Assembly: GCF_001673155.1 (NCBI RefSeq)
Contig: NZ_LZLE01000312.1
Span: 1 to 47,718, forward strand
Origin: Mycobacterium sp. 1423905.2
Lineage (GTDB): Bacteria; Actinomycetota; Actinomycetes; Mycobacteriales; Mycobacteriaceae
Direction of reading: 5' to 3'
Length of the DNA stretch: 47,718 nucleotides
Under the pieces are notes generated by a model that was not told where the DNA came from, made no database searches, and worked only from the letters and a program-made list of their open reading frames with translations. Positions 20,344 through 29,967 of this stretch are shown here, piece after piece (the stretch's first letter is position 1; every line of letters starts with the position of its first letter). A program made the translations under genes and the position numbers.

Positions 20344-20832
20344 TTAGCCCTGCGCGCCGGGTACCGGCGGCGCCTCGTGCGTGCGCTCGTATTCGGCGAG
20401 GATGTCGATACGCCGCTGGTGGCGTTCGACTCCCGACCATGGCGTGGTGAGGAAGGCGTCGACGATGGCCAGCGCCTCTGCCACGGTGTGCATGCGTCCG
20501 CCGATGCCGATCAACTGCGCATTGTTGTGCTGGCGTGCCAGCGAGGCGGTTTCCACGCTCCAGGCCAGCGCGCACCGCGCACCGGGCACCTTGTTGGCGG
20601 CGATCTGCTCACCGTTGCCCGAGCCGCCGAGCACGATTCCCAGACTGCCCGGGTCGGCCACCGTGCGCGTCGCCGTGGCGATGCAAAACGCCGGGTAATC
20701 GTCCTCCGCGTCGTAGCTGAACGCGCCGCAGTCGATCGGTTCGTGGCCGCCTTGCTCTAGGTGCGCGATGATCTGCTGCTTGAGTTCGAATCCGGCATGG
20801 TCAGATCCCAGGTAGACGCGCATGCCCGACAT
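20344..20832 (-). CDS. rpiB: Ribose-5-phosphate isomerase B
   Basis: This enzyme of 162 residues interconverts ribose-5-phosphate and ribulose-5-phosphate in the pentose phosphate pathway. The phosphate- and substrate-binding residues D11 and H12 (GSDHAG) and the catalytic loop GGSGNGE with E75 are visible. As in other actinobacterial enzymes, Glu75 stands in for the Cys of E. coli RpiB. The ATG at 20832 (MSGMRVYLG) is chosen over an upstream extension and gives the length I recall for H37Rv. Confidence 0.95.
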   Translation of the reverse strand: MSGMRVYLGSDHAGFELKQQIIAHLEQGGHEPIDCGAFSYDAEDDYPAFCIATATRTVADPGSLGIVLGGSGNGEQIAANKVPGARCALAWSVETASLARQHNNAQLIGIGGRMHTVAEALAIVDAFLTTPWSGVERHQRRIDILAEYERTHEAPPVPGAQG

Positions 20833-20874
20833 TCTGCACGATGCCGTGCGCGACACCGGCGAGCGTCGGTGCGG

Positions 20875-21486
20875 CTAGTCGAACTGCGGGCCCTCGGTGC
20901 GAGTCCGCTTGAGTTCGAAGAAGTGCGGGTAAGACGCGAACGTCACCGACGCGTCCCACAGCTTGCCCGCCTCTTCACCGCGTGGGATGCGGGAGAGCAC
21001 CGGCCCGAAGAACGCCACACCGTTGACGTGAATGGTCGGGGTACCGACGTCGTCACCGACCGCGTCCATGCCGGCGTGGTGGCTCTTGCGTAACGCTTCG
21101 TCGTAAGCGTCGCTGGTCGCGGCGTCGGCCAACTCGGCCGGCAGCCCGGCGTCGGCCAGGGAAAGCTTGATGACCTCTTCGAGGTCTTTGTTGCCCTCGT
21201 TGTGGATTCGGGTGCCCATCGCGGTGTAGAGGGGCTCGAGCACCTTGGCGCCGTGCTGCTGCTCGGCGGCGATCGCCACCCGCACCGGACCCCAGGCCTT
21301 GGCCATGTTCTCGCGGTACTTCTCGGGCAAGTCGTCGCGGTTTTCGTTGAGCACCGCAAGGCTCATCACATGGAACTGCACGTCGATGTCGCGGACCTTC
21401 TCGACCTCGAGAATCCAGCGCGAGGTGATCCAACACCAGGGGCACAGGGGGTCGAACCAGAAACCGGCGACAGCTTTCTCGGGCAT
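20875..21486 (-). CDS. Mycothiol-dependent DsbA-family nitroreductase/disulfide oxidoreductase
   Basis: A cytosolic thioredoxin-fold protein of 203 residues, with the active site CPWC at C15 and C18 ([10 protein letters not shown]), a helical insertion, and the cis-Pro loop [10 protein letters not shown]. The H37Rv homologue (Rv2466c) is a mycothiol-dependent reductase that activates nitro prodrugs such as TP053. There is no signal peptide, which fits a cytoplasmic redox role. The ATG at 21486 follows AGAGAGGACC. It lies 42 bases upstream of rpiB and is divergent from pepN. Confidence 0.92.
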   Translation of the reverse strand: MPEKAVAGFWFDPLCPWCWITSRWILEVEKVRDIDVQFHVMSLAVLNENRDDLPEKYRENMAKAWGPVRVAIAAEQQHGAKVLEPLYTAMGTRIHNEGNKDLEEVIKLSLADAGLPAELADAATSDAYDEALRKSHHAGMDAVGDDVGTPTIHVNGVAFFGPVLSRIPRGEEAGKLWDASVTFASYPHFFELKRTRTEGPQFD

Positions 21487-21606
21487 AGTGCGGTCCTCTC
21501 TAGCGAGTCAGGGATAGCCGCTCAAACACAACCGTAGCCGCGCGGCACCTGTTCCCGTGTCGACGCCGTCCTGCCCGGCGCCGTCAGTACGCCTATGTTG
21601 GAGCCC

Positions 21607-24189
21607 GTGGCTCTTCCCAACCTCACCCGGGATCAGGCGATCGAACGCGCCGGACTGATCACCGTGGACAACTACCAGATCAACCTCGACGTGACCGACG
21701 GCAACGGGTCCCCGGGCGAACGGACCTTCCGGTCCACCACCACGGTGGTGTTCGACGCACTGCCGGGTGCGGACACCGTCATCGACATCGCCGCGGACCG
21801 GATCCACAGCGCCACCCTGAACGGCCACGAACTCGACGTGTCCGGCTACGACGAGTCCGTCGGGATTGCGCTGCGCGGACTGGCCGAGCACAACACCGTC
21901 GTCGTCGACGCCGACTGCCGCTACTCCAACACCGGCGAGGGCCTGCACCGCTTCGTCGACCCGGTCGACGACGAGACCTACCTGTACTCGCAGTTCGAAA
22001 CGGCCGACGCCAAGCGGATGTTCGCCTGCTTCGACCAGCCCGACCTCAAGGCCACCTTCGACGTGCAAGTGACGGCGCCCGCGCACTGGAAGGTGGTGTC
22101 CAACGCCGCCGCCACGTCGGTCGTCGACGGCGTGCACACCTTCGCCACCACCCCGCGCATGAGCACCTACCTGGTGGCGTTGATCGCCGGTCCGTACGAG
22201 GTGTGGGAGGACGTCTACCGCGACGAACACGGCGAGATACCGCTGGGCATCTACTGCCGGGCCTCGCTGGCCGACCACATGGACGCCGAGCGGCTGTTCA
22301 CCCAGACCAAGCAGGGTTTCGGCTTCTACCACAGCAACTTCGGCATGCCGTACGCGTTCGGCAAGTACGACCAGTTGTTCGTTCCCGAATTCAACGCGGG
22401 CGCAATGGAAAACGCCGGTGCGGTGACGTTCCTCGAGGACTACGTGTTCCGCAGCAAGGTCACCCGGGCGTCCTACGAACGACGGGCCGAGACCGTGCTG
22501 CACGAGATGGCGCACATGTGGTTCGGTGACTTGGTCACCATGACGTGGTGGGACGACCTGTGGCTCAACGAATCGTTCGCCACCTTCGCATCGGTGTTGT
22601 GCCAGGCCGAGGCCACCGAATTCACCGAGGCGTGGACGACGTTCGCGACGGTGGAGAAGTCGTGGGCGTACCGCCAGGACCAGTTGCCCTCGACGCACCC
22701 AATCGCCGCTGACATTCCGGATTTAGCCGCCGTCGAGGTCAACTTCGACGGAATCACCTATGCCAAAGGCGCATCGGTGCTCAAGCAACTGGTTGCCTAC
22801 GTGGGACTGGACCACTTCCTAGCCGGACTGCGCGACTACTTCCAGGCGCACGCGTTTGCCAACGCCACCTTCAGTGATCTGGTCACCGCGCTGGAGAAGG
22901 CGTCCGGGCGTGACCTGTCGGACTGGGGGCAGCAATGGCTGAAGACCACCGGGCTCAACACCTTGCGGCCGGACTTCGACGTCGACAGCGACGGGAGGTT
23001 CACCAGGTTCGCGATCACCCAGAGCGGCGCCGCCCCCGGCGCCGGTGAGACCCGGGTGCACCGGCTGGCGGTGGGCATCTACGACGACGACGGATCGGGC
23101 AAATTGGCGCGCGTGCACCGGGAGGAGCTCGACGTCGAAGGCGAGACGACGGAAGCCCCTGGGCTGGTTGGTCTTTCGCGCGGGAAGCTGATTCTGGTCA
23201 ACGATGACGACCTGACGTACTGCTCGCTGCGGCTGGACGCCGAGTCGCTGCAGACCGCGTTCGACCGGATCGCCGACATCACCGAGGCTTTGCCGCGCAC
23301 GTTGGTGTGGTCGGCGGCCTGGGAGATGACCCGCGAGGCCGAGTTGCGCGCCCGCGACTTCGTGGCGCTGGTGTCCCGAGGGGTGCACGCAGAAAGCGAG
23401 ATCGCGGTGCTGCAGCGCTTACTGTTGCAGGCTCAGACCGCGTTGGGGTCCTATGCCGACCCGGTGTGGGCGCGCGAGCAGGGTTGGCCGGCGTTCGCCG
23501 AGCGGGTGCTGGAGCTGGCGCGTGCCGCCGAACCCGGTTCGGATCACCAATTGGCGTTCGTCAACTCGTTGTGCTCGTCGGTGTTGTCGTCGCAGCATGT
23601 CCAGACGCTCACGGCGCTGCTCGACGGCGATCCGGCCGACGTGGGGTTGGACGGCCTGGACGTCGACACCGACCTGCGGTGGCGCGTCGTCACCGCGCTG
23701 GCCGGCGCGGGGGCCATCGACGCCGACGGTCCCGAGACACCGCGCATCGACGCCGAAGCCCAACGCGACCGCACGGCTGCCGGCAAGCGGCACAGCGCGC
23801 AGGCGGCCGCGGCGCGGCCGCAATTCGCCGTCAAGGACCAGACGTTCACCACTGTGGTCGAGGACGACACGTTGGCCAATGCGCTGAGCCGGGCGATGAT
23901 CGCGGGCATCGCCGCGCCCGGTCAGGGCGAGCTGCTCAAGCCGTTCACCGCGCGCTACTTCGAAGCCATTCCGGGAGTGTGGGCGCGGCGGTCCAGTGAG
24001 GTCGCGCAGACCGTGGTGATCGGCCTATACCCGCACTGGGACATCAGCGAGGAGGCCATCGCCGCCGCAGATCGGTTCCTCAGTGCCCCGGAGTCCGAAG
24101 TGCCGCCCGCGCTGCGCCGACTGGTGCTCGAGGGCCAAGCCGCCGTCAAGCGATCGTTCAAGGCCCGACAGCTCGACCGGACCGACTAG
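21607..24189 (+). CDS. pepN: Aminopeptidase N
   Basis: This M1-family zinc metallopeptidase of 860 residues trims N-terminal residues from peptides, probably including those leaving the Clp protease. GAMEN is at 265-269 (substrate N-terminus binding). The zinc site HEMAH is at 299-303, with the distal ligand E322 in WLNESFA, spaced exactly as the family requires. A large ERAP1-like helical C-terminal domain follows. The GTG at 21607 (MALPNLTRDQA) is preceded by GGAG at 6 bases; the ATG four codons upstream has no ribosome site. Confidence 0.96.
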   Translation: MALPNLTRDQAIERAGLITVDNYQINLDVTDGNGSPGERTFRSTTTVVFDALPGADTVIDIAADRIHSATLNGHELDVSGYDESVGIALRGLAEHNTVVVDADCRYSNTGEGLHRFVDPVDDETYLYSQFETADAKRMFACFDQPDLKATFDVQVTAPAHWKVVSNAAATSVVDGVHTFATTPRMSTYLVALIAGPYEVWEDVYRDEHGEIPLGIYCRASLADHMDAERLFTQTKQGFGFYHSNFGMPYAFGKYDQLFVPEFNAGAMENAGAVTFLEDYVFRSKVTRASYERRAETVLHEMAHMWFGDLVTMTWWDDLWLNESFATFASVLCQAEATEFTEAWTTFATVEKSWAYRQDQLPSTHPIAADIPDLAAVEVNFDGITYAKGASVLKQLVAYVGLDHFLAGLRDYFQAHAFANATFSDLVTALEKASGRDLSDWGQQWLKTTGLNTLRPDFDVDSDGRFTRFAITQSGAAPGAGETRVHRLAVGIYDDDGSGKLARVHREELDVEGETTEAPGLVGLSRGKLILVNDDDLTYCSLRLDAESLQTAFDRIADITEALPRTLVWSAAWEMTREAELRARDFVALVSRGVHAESEIAVLQRLLLQAQTALGSYADPVWAREQGWPAFAERVLELARAAEPGSDHQLAFVNSLCSSVLSSQHVQTLTALLDGDPADVGLDGLDVDTDLRWRVVTALAGAGAIDADGPETPRIDAEAQRDRTAAGKRHSAQAAAARPQFAVKDQTFTTVVEDDTLANALSRAMIAGIAAPGQGELLKPFTARYFEAIPGVWARRSSEVAQTVVIGLYPHWDISEEAIAAADRFLSAPESEVPPALRRLVLEGQAAVKRSFKARQLDRTD

Positions 24190-24215
24190 CCTCCCTACCG
24201 GCCGCGGGCGTCCGC

Positions 24216-24683
24216 CTAGGTCGGAGAGATGCCCGAGCTGAGCACGCGGATGGCGCTGACCAGGCCGTCGACCAGGTTGCCCTGCTCGAACGCCGAGGAC
24301 GCGGCGGCCACGCCCAGGGGAGCCGCCGACTCGGCGCCGCGACCGCGCACCTGCGTGCCGTAGACCACTTCGATCGCGTGCTGGTTGGGCGACACGGCCA
24401 GCAGCACGGCGTTGTCCGGGGTCGGCACCTTGGCCAGGATTTCGCGGGCCCGCGAGGCGGTGTCGTCGCCCAGATCGCCGAGGTAGATGGCGAAACGGGT
24501 CTGCGACGTGCGCGAGCCGTATTTCAGTGCGTCGTCGATGGCGACCAGGTCTTTGATCGGGAACGGGAAGTGCACTGAGACGTCCCCGGGCTCGGTGACC
24601 CCGGACAGCCGTCCGCTGGTGGTGATCACCCACCCGCGCGGCAGCTCGGCTGGTTCTACCGTCGCCACTTCACCACGTGCCAC
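24216..24683 (-). CDS. DUF5130 protein
   Basis: The protein has 155 residues, with no signal peptide and no clear membrane segment. It reads [19 protein letters not shown], then [22 protein letters not shown] and [19 protein letters not shown], a pattern reminiscent of TPM-type domains. It is conserved in mycobacteria (H37Rv Rv2468c) with no proven function. The start is the GTG at 24683, just after GGAGGGGGAGCCA. It overlaps the end of the ctaJ-like gene by 14 bases, so the two are coupled, which hints at a link with the respiratory oxidase (inference). Confidence 0.75.
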   Translation of the reverse strand: MARGEVATVEPAELPRGWVITTSGRLSGVTEPGDVSVHFPFPIKDLVAIDDALKYGSRTSQTRFAIYLGDLGDDTASRAREILAKVPTPDNAVLLAVSPNQHAIEVVYGTQVRGRGAESAAPLGVAAASSAFEQGNLVDGLVSAIRVLSSGISPT

Positions 24684-24915
24684 TGGCTCCCCCTCCCACC
24701 GTGAAGCTCGATGCCCCGTGTCCGTGGCCGTGTCCGCGTGCGTGGCCGACATCCTCGTCCGTGGCGGCCCAAAGGATCGGTGGATGCGTCCACTGTTCGG
24801 ACAGTTTGTACGTTGCCGGGTGGGGGCCCTTGCGCGACCAGATGAGCGCCGCGAGGACAACCACCAGCAGCAACGGAACTCCGATGAAGAAGAGGTGGAT
24901 CTCCATTGTGCTCAC
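24670..24915 (-). CDS. ctaJ: Small membrane subunit, probably CtaJ of the aa3 cytochrome oxidase
   Basis: An 81-residue protein with a single membrane segment ([20 protein letters not shown]). After it come [24 protein letters not shown] and a His/Gly-rich tail ([11 protein letters not shown]). The segment [13 protein letters not shown] with [10 protein letters not shown] resembles the accessory subunit CtaJ found in the M. smegmatis bc1-aa3 supercomplex, which is encoded near pepN there as I recall. The start is the GTG at 24915; the reading frame upstream is not family-like. The histidine tail could bind metal, but that is speculation. Confidence 0.65.
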   Translation of the reverse strand: MSTMEIHLFFIGVPLLLVVVLAALIWSRKGPHPATYKLSEQWTHPPILWAATDEDVGHARGHGHGHGASSFTVGGGASGTW

Positions 24916-24996
24916 GACGCAAACCGTATCCCACCGGGGAATCAACCGGCGCACCTAGGACATGAGAAGGACGCCGCAAGGACACCGCAAGCCCGC

Positions 24997-25644
24997 TCAG
25001 GCCGCGCCTTCACCGAGGTACTGCGCCCACGACGGGTCGAGTTCCTTGACCGTCGACAGCAACCGCCAGTGCTGTCCGGTGGGCGGCAGCGGGGTGCGGC
25101 GCAAGGTCCAGCCCAGTTCGGTGAGCAGCTTGTCGCCCTTGCGGTGGTTGCACGTCGAGCAGCACGCCACGCAGTTCTCCCACGAGTGGTCACCGCCGCG
25201 GCTGCGGGGTATGACGTGGTCGACGGTGTCGGCCTTGGCGCCGCAGTAGGCGCAGCAGAACCGGTCGCGATGCATCAACGCGGCCCGGGTCATCGGGACG
25301 CGGGCGCGGTAGGGCACCCGCACGTAGGAACGGAGCTGGATCACCGAGGGCACCGCGATGGAGCTGGTCGCCGAGTGGATCACCGGACCGGCAGGGTCGT
25401 CGTGCACCACGTCGGCCTTGCCGCAGATCAGCATGACGATGGCGCGGCGCATGGGCAGCGCGGTGAGCGGCTCGTAGGTGGAGTTGAGCAGCAGCACGCG
25501 GCGCCGATTCCAGATCGACGCGCCGTCGTGGCGGGTGGGTGGATGGGTGTCGACGCTGTGCAGGCATGACGCGTTTGGGGCCCCAGTTATGCCTGCCGCG
25601 GCACCGGTACTGCGGTGGCTGCGGCGTTTCTTGCCGTGCGCCAT
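24997..25644 (-). CDS. HNH endonuclease
   Basis: This protein of 215 residues has a C-terminal HNH domain with zinc-binding CxxC pairs (FCCAYCG and CCSTCNHRKG) and the catalytic stretch ADTVDHVIPRSRGGDHSWENCV. Residues 45-115 form a conserved actinobacterial N-terminal part (RRVLLLNSTYEPLTALPMRRAIVML). The basic N-terminus (MAHGKKRRSHRS) may aid DNA binding. It corresponds to H37Rv Rv2469c. The ATG at 25644 follows GGCGGAGGATTT. The cellular role is unknown; there is no restriction, phage or toxin partner nearby, so a housekeeping DNA role is more likely than defence. Confidence 0.85.
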   Translation of the reverse strand: MAHGKKRRSHRSTGAAAGITGAPNASCLHSVDTHPPTRHDGASIWNRRRVLLLNSTYEPLTALPMRRAIVMLICGKADVVHDDPAGPVIHSATSSIAVPSVIQLRSYVRVPYRARVPMTRAALMHRDRFCCAYCGAKADTVDHVIPRSRGGDHSWENCVACCSTCNHRKGDKLLTELGWTLRRTPLPPTGQHWRLLSTVKELDPSWAQYLGEGAA

Positions 25645-25783
25645 AAATCCTCCGCCGACAGTCCACCATGATTCGCCGCCAACTGCACGCCAATTCGCAC
25701 GCCACGCCGTGTCGATCCGGTGAACAGCAGGCGCTCGCCGCGGGCCCGGTCGCAAATGGCCCACAATGGAGGAGATGGATCAG

Positions 25784-26170
25784 ATGACAGAGTCTTTCTA
25801 CGACGCGGTCGGCGGCGCCAAGACGTTCGACGCGATCGTTTCGCGTTTCTATCAAGAGGTCGCGCAGGACGAGATCCTGCGTCCGCTGTACCCGGAGGAG
25901 GATCTGTCGGGCGCCGAGGAGCGCCTGCGGATGTTCCTCGAGCAGTATTGGGGCGGCCCGCGGACCTATTCCGAACGGCGCGGCCACCCGCGGCTGCGGA
26001 TGCGGCATGTGCCCTTCCGGATCACGCCCATAGAGCGCGACGCCTGGCTGCGCTGCATGCACACCGCGGTCGCGTCGGTCGACGCCGACACCCTGGACGA
26101 CGAGCGCCGGCGGCAGCTGCTGCAGTACCTGGAGATGGCCGCGCACTCGCTCGTCAACTCGGCGTTCTGA
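25784..26170 (+). CDS. glbO: Truncated haemoglobin O
   Basis: A group II truncated globin of 128 residues that binds O2 and NO and is linked to membrane respiration and peroxide handling in mycobacteria. The key residues are in place: Y23 (B10), Y36 (CD1), the proximal His in HPRLRMRH (H75), and W88 (G8). GGAGGAG at 25768-25774 points to the ATG at 25784, giving the same length as H37Rv GlbO. Its stop overlaps the aglA start by one base (TGATG). Confidence 0.96.
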   Translation: MTESFYDAVGGAKTFDAIVSRFYQEVAQDEILRPLYPEEDLSGAEERLRMFLEQYWGGPRTYSERRGHPRLRMRHVPFRITPIERDAWLRCMHTAVASVDADTLDDERRRQLLQYLEMAAHSLVNSAF

Positions 26171-27741
26171 TGGCGGCCGAGACGCCGTGGTGGTCGCATG
26201 CGGTCTTCTACCAGGTGTATCCGCGCTCGTTCGCCGATAGCGACGGTGACGGTGTCGGCGACTTGGACGGCCTGGCGCAGCGGCTGGACCACCTGGTCGA
26301 GCTGGGCGTCGACGCCATCTGGATCAACCCGGTCACCGTTTCCCCGATGGCCGATCACGGGTACGACGTCGCCGACCCGCGCGATATCGACCCGCTGTTC
26401 GGCGGTATGGCCGCATTTGAGCGGCTGATCGCCGCGGCACACCAACGCGGCATCAAGGTGACCATGGACGTGGTCCCCAACCACACCAGCTCCGCGCATC
26501 CGTGGTTCCAGGCGGCCCTGGCCGCCGGACCGGGAACCGATGCGCGCGCCCGTTACTTCTTTCGCGATGGGCGCGGGCAGCGCGGGGAGTTGCCCCCGAA
26601 CAACTGGAAGTCGGTGTTCGGCGGTCCGGCCTGGACCCGGGTGGTCGAGCCGGACGGCAACCCCGGCCAGTGGTATCTGCACCTGTTCGACAGCGAGCAG
26701 CCCGACCTCGACTGGGACAACTCCGAGGTCTTCGACGACTTCGAGAAGACGCTGCGGTTCTGGCTGGAACGCGGGGTGGATGGCTTCCGCATCGACGTGG
26801 CCCATGGCATGGCCAAGCCCGAGGGTCTGCCGGACGCGCCGGAATCGGACATTTCGGTGTTGCACCACAGCGACGACGACCCGCGCTTCAACCGCCCGCA
26901 CGTGCACGCGATCCATCGCGACATTCGCTCGGTCATGGACGACTATCCCGAGGCGGTCTCCGTCGGGGAGGTTTGGGTTCGCGACAACGCCCAGTGGGCC
27001 GATTACGTTCGGCCGGACGAATTGCACCTCGGTTTCAACTTCCGGCTCACGCGCACCGACTTCGATGTCACCGAAATCCGCGACGCGGTGCAGAACTCGC
27101 TTGAGGCGGCTGCCTTGCAAGACGCCACGCCGACCTGGACGCTGTCCAACCACGACGTGGGCCGAGAAGTCACCCGTTACGGCGGCGGCGAGGTCGGGCT
27201 GAGCCGCGCACGGGCCATGGCGATGCTGATGCTCGCCCTGCCCGGAGCCGTGTTCCTCTACAACGGCGAAGAACTCGGGTTGCCCGATGTCGATTTGCCC
27301 GACGAAGTGCTCCAGGACCCTACCTGGGAACGCTCGGGGCACACCGATCGTGGCCGCGACCGGTGCCGGGTTCCCATTCCGTGGTCGGGCGAGACTCCCC
27401 CGTTCGGGTTCTCCACCAACGCCGAAACCTGGTTGCCGATGCCGGCGCAGTGGGCGGCGCTGACGGTGGAAAAGCAGCGCGCGGACGAGCAATCGACGTT
27501 GTCCTTCTTTCGCCGGATGGTCGAGATACGCAGTAATCGAAGCGAATTCGACGGCAGCCAGTTGGACTGGCTGGCCGCGCCCACCGATGTCCTGATCTTC
27601 CGGCGCCGCGGGGGCGGGCTGGTCTGCGTACTGAATGCCAGCCATCGCCCGGTGCCGCTGCCGCCGGGAGGGCTGATTCTGGCCAGCGCGGCGCTACGCG
27701 ACGGCCAGTTGCCGCCCGACGCGGCGGCGTGGCTGGTCTAG
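26170..27741 (+). CDS. aglA: Alpha-glucosidase, glycoside hydrolase family 13
   Basis: A 523-residue GH13 enzyme expected to release glucose from alpha-glucosides such as maltose and malto-oligosaccharides. All four GH13 regions are seen: region I DVVPNH, region II GFRIDVAHG with nucleophile D209, region III VGEVWV with acid/base E267, and region IV SNHDV with transition-state stabiliser D329. There is no signal peptide, so it acts in the cytosol. The ATG at 26170 overlaps the glbO stop; the longer open frame upstream is the shadow of glbO. It corresponds to H37Rv aglA (Rv2471). Confidence 0.93.
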   Translation: MAAETPWWSHAVFYQVYPRSFADSDGDGVGDLDGLAQRLDHLVELGVDAIWINPVTVSPMADHGYDVADPRDIDPLFGGMAAFERLIAAAHQRGIKVTMDVVPNHTSSAHPWFQAALAAGPGTDARARYFFRDGRGQRGELPPNNWKSVFGGPAWTRVVEPDGNPGQWYLHLFDSEQPDLDWDNSEVFDDFEKTLRFWLERGVDGFRIDVAHGMAKPEGLPDAPESDISVLHHSDDDPRFNRPHVHAIHRDIRSVMDDYPEAVSVGEVWVRDNAQWADYVRPDELHLGFNFRLTRTDFDVTEIRDAVQNSLEAAALQDATPTWTLSNHDVGREVTRYGGGEVGLSRARAMAMLMLALPGAVFLYNGEELGLPDVDLPDEVLQDPTWERSGHTDRGRDRCRVPIPWSGETPPFGFSTNAETWLPMPAQWAALTVEKQRADEQSTLSFFRRMVEIRSNRSEFDGSQLDWLAAPTDVLIFRRRGGGLVCVLNASHRPVPLPPGGLILASAALRDGQLPPDAAAWLV

Positions 27742-27786
27742 CCGCGCGGGCATGCATCTCGCCGCGCGGTGCTCTATACGTGGTGT

Positions 27787-28821
27787 ATGGCACCCTACGC
27801 GTGGACAGTGGTCGGAGCCGGTCCCGCCGGAATCGCGGCGGTGGGACGACTGCTCGATCACGGGATTCCGGACGAGGCGATCGCCTGGGTCGATCCGGCG
27901 TTCGCCGCCGGCGACCTCGGCCAGAAGTGGCGGCCGGTCTCCAGCAACACCATCGTCGGCACATTTCTGGAATATCTGAACGCCGCCAAAGCTTTTCGGT
28001 TCTCGGAGGCTCCGCCGATGCCGCTGCGCGAGGTCGACCCGGAGGAGACCTGCGCCCTAGCGCTGGTGGCCGAACCGTTGGTGTGGATCACCGATCATCT
28101 GCGGGAGCGGGTACCGGTCTTCCAGGCGACGGCAACCGCGCTGCGTCTGACCGGACGGCGCTGGCACATCGAGACAACGGGCCCAGAAATCGTCTCGGAC
28201 AACGTCATTCTCGCCGTCGGTGCGGTTCCGAAGAAACTCGACTATCCGCTGGACGAGATTCCGGTCGACGTCGCGCTCGACTCGGAGAAGCTCGCGCAGG
28301 AGCCGTTGGAAGGCGCGACGGTCGCGGTCTTCGGGTCATCGCATTCGTCGATGATCGCGCTGCCGCACCTGCTACGCCATCCCGTCAAGAAGGTGATCAA
28401 CTTCTATCGCAGTCCGCTCAAATATGCGATCTATCTTGACGATTGGATTCTCTTCGACGACACCGGACTCAAGGGACGAGCGGCGGTGTGGGCGCGTGAG
28501 AACATCGACGGGGTCTATCCGGAGAAGCTGGAACGGTATTGGGTTTGCAGTCCTGAGTTCGAAGAGAAGCTGCACACCTGCGACCGAGCGGTCTATACCG
28601 TCGGTTTCGAGCGCAGGCAGTTGCCGCAGACGCCGCAGTGGGGCCCGTTGGAGTACAACCAGCAGAACGGCATCATCGCCCCCGGCCTGTTCGGGCTGGG
28701 CATCGCGTTTCCCGAATATGCCGAAGACCCGTACGGGTACGGGCAATACCGCGTCGGGTTGAAGAAGTTCATGGACTATCTGGATTCGGTGCTGCCGCTG
28801 TGGCTCGTCTACGGGACCTGA
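27787..28821 (+). CDS. FAD/NAD(P)-dependent oxidoreductase of unknown substrate
   Basis: The protein has 344 residues. The N-terminal FAD-binding Rossmann motif is GAGPAGIAA (with WTVVG ahead of it), and a second nucleotide-binding motif, VAVFGSSHSS, is near residue 180. This is the two-dinucleotide-domain layout of flavin monooxygenases and ornithine-hydroxylase-like enzymes. A distinctive WRPVSSNTIVGTFLEYLNA stretch follows the FAD motif. I do not recognise a named enzyme. The ATG at 27787 has a weak ribosome site; a GTG at 27769 is possible. Base composition is patchy: one 60-base block (28381-28440) is only about 47% GC. It sits where H37Rv has Rv2472-Rv2473, so it may be a lineage-specific insertion. 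Confidence 0.75.
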   Translation: MAPYAWTVVGAGPAGIAAVGRLLDHGIPDEAIAWVDPAFAAGDLGQKWRPVSSNTIVGTFLEYLNAAKAFRFSEAPPMPLREVDPEETCALALVAEPLVWITDHLRERVPVFQATATALRLTGRRWHIETTGPEIVSDNVILAVGAVPKKLDYPLDEIPVDVALDSEKLAQEPLEGATVAVFGSSHSSMIALPHLLRHPVKKVINFYRSPLKYAIYLDDWILFDDTGLKGRAAVWARENIDGVYPEKLERYWVCSPEFEEKLHTCDRAVYTVGFERRQLPQTPQWGPLEYNQQNGIIAPGLFGLGIAFPEYAEDPYGYGQYRVGLKKFMDYLDSVLPLWLVYGT

Positions 28822-28885
28822 CCGGTGCCGGCCACATCGTCATAAAATCAACCTGATTCGTTTGACGAGTCGCCCCGAACTCGGG

Positions 28886-29551
28886 TCAGCGCAGCACCAG
28901 TGCGGGATCGCCGCGGCGGCGATACACCGACCCGAACCGGGCGTCGATTCGCAGCCATGCCGGCAAGATGCGGACCCGGATGATCTCGTCTGCGCCGTCG
29001 GGCACCTGCGGCAGGAATCCCATGGCCGTCAGCGCAAACACGCAGCGCATCGGTAGACCGACGGTGACGTCGTCCGCACTGACCTGGATGACCTCCTGGT
29101 CCAGCAGCGAGACCGGCGGGCCGTGGGCGCCGCTGTGTTGTTTGGCCAGTTGCGCACCGCTCTCGGACAGATCGAGGACGACCCGGGCCGGCACGTCGTC
29201 GAGGTGGGTGAACCCCGAGTCCGGCGGCAGCGCACCCCGCCACGCCGAATCCATCGAAAAGCCCGGGTCGACGTAGCCCGATGTGGTGTCCATGGCGGCC
29301 AATCCGCGCGCCAGCGCGTCCGCACCAACCGACATGTCGGCGGGCTGCATCGTGCCACCCACGACCCGGCTGGCCAGAACATCGAAACCCGTTGCGACCC
29401 AAGCGCTGAGCAGACCGGACGGCCGCGCTCGCAGTCGGATCACGGAGGCATCGTCGAGCCGCAAGGCACGTTCGACGAACGCCGCCAGATTCGCGCGGTG
29501 AGCCGCGGGCGCTTCGGGCCCCAGCCACAGGCCGCGATCGGGGGATTCCAC
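28886..29551 (-). CDS. Conserved mycobacterial protein of unknown function
   Basis: 221 residues without signal peptide or membrane segment. The start GTG at 29551 overlaps the thioesterase stop by one base (TAGTG), so the two genes are coupled. Recognisable stretches are the N-terminal [20 protein letters not shown] and the C-terminal IIRVRILPAWLRIDARFGSVYRRRG. It corresponds by position to H37Rv Rv2474c. No domain with a known function is recognised. The coupling to a thioesterase and glutamate dehydrogenase does not by itself define a role. Confidence 0.75.
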   Translation of the reverse strand: MESPDRGLWLGPEAPAAHRANLAAFVERALRLDDASVIRLRARPSGLLSAWVATGFDVLASRVVGGTMQPADMSVGADALARGLAAMDTTSGYVDPGFSMDSAWRGALPPDSGFTHLDDVPARVVLDLSESGAQLAKQHSGAHGPPVSLLDQEVIQVSADDVTVGLPMRCVFALTAMGFLPQVPDGADEIIRVRILPAWLRIDARFGSVYRRRGDPALVLR

Positions 29552-29967
29552 TATTCCCGCAACCACCGTTGCAGGTAGTCCCGATGGTGGGGGGCCAAAC
29601 GCACCAACCGCTGCTCGTCGATGTGGAAGGCGGCCAGTTGCGATTCGGCGATGACCGCCGGCTTCGAGTCGGGGTCCACGTTGACCGAGCGCACTTCGTA
29701 GCCGAGCGTGAAATCCACCGCCCGCAGCCGCTTCACCCAGATGGTGACCTGCAGCGGCGAATCCGTCAGGCGCAGTTGTCCTTTGTAGCTGACTCGCACG
29801 TCGGCGATCAGCAATCCGATGGTGGTGATGTCCGAGACGAACGCGTCCTTGAGGAAGGGGACGCGCGCCTCCTCCAGAATCGTGACCATGGTGGCGTGGT
29901 TGACGTGTTGGTACATGTCGATGTCGGACCAACGCACCGGCACTTGCGCGACGAAACCTTTGCTCAC
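29551..29967 (-). CDS. Hotdog-fold acyl-CoA thioesterase (4HBT family)
   Basis: A 138-residue single hotdog domain. The 4HBT signature is clear: [25 protein letters not shown], with the catalytic Asp in [11 protein letters not shown]. It is expected to hydrolyse an acyl-CoA in the cytosol; the chain length cannot be read. The GTG at 29967 overlaps the gdh stop (GTGA), which fixes the start and implies translational coupling. It has the same length as H37Rv Rv2475c as I recall it. Confidence 0.88.
   Translation of the reverse strand: MSKGFVAQVPVRWSDIDMYQHVNHATMVTILEEARVPFLKDAFVSDITTIGLLIADVRVSYKGQLRLTDSPLQVTIWVKRLRAVDFTLGYEVRSVNVDPDSKPAVIAESQLAAFHIDEQRLVRLAPHHRDYLQRWLRE

Noticed and set aside
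24997..25644. HNH endonuclease as part of a defence or mobile system
   Set aside because: It is a conserved chromosomal gene with housekeeping neighbours, and no methylase, helicase, integrase or toxin partner is near.
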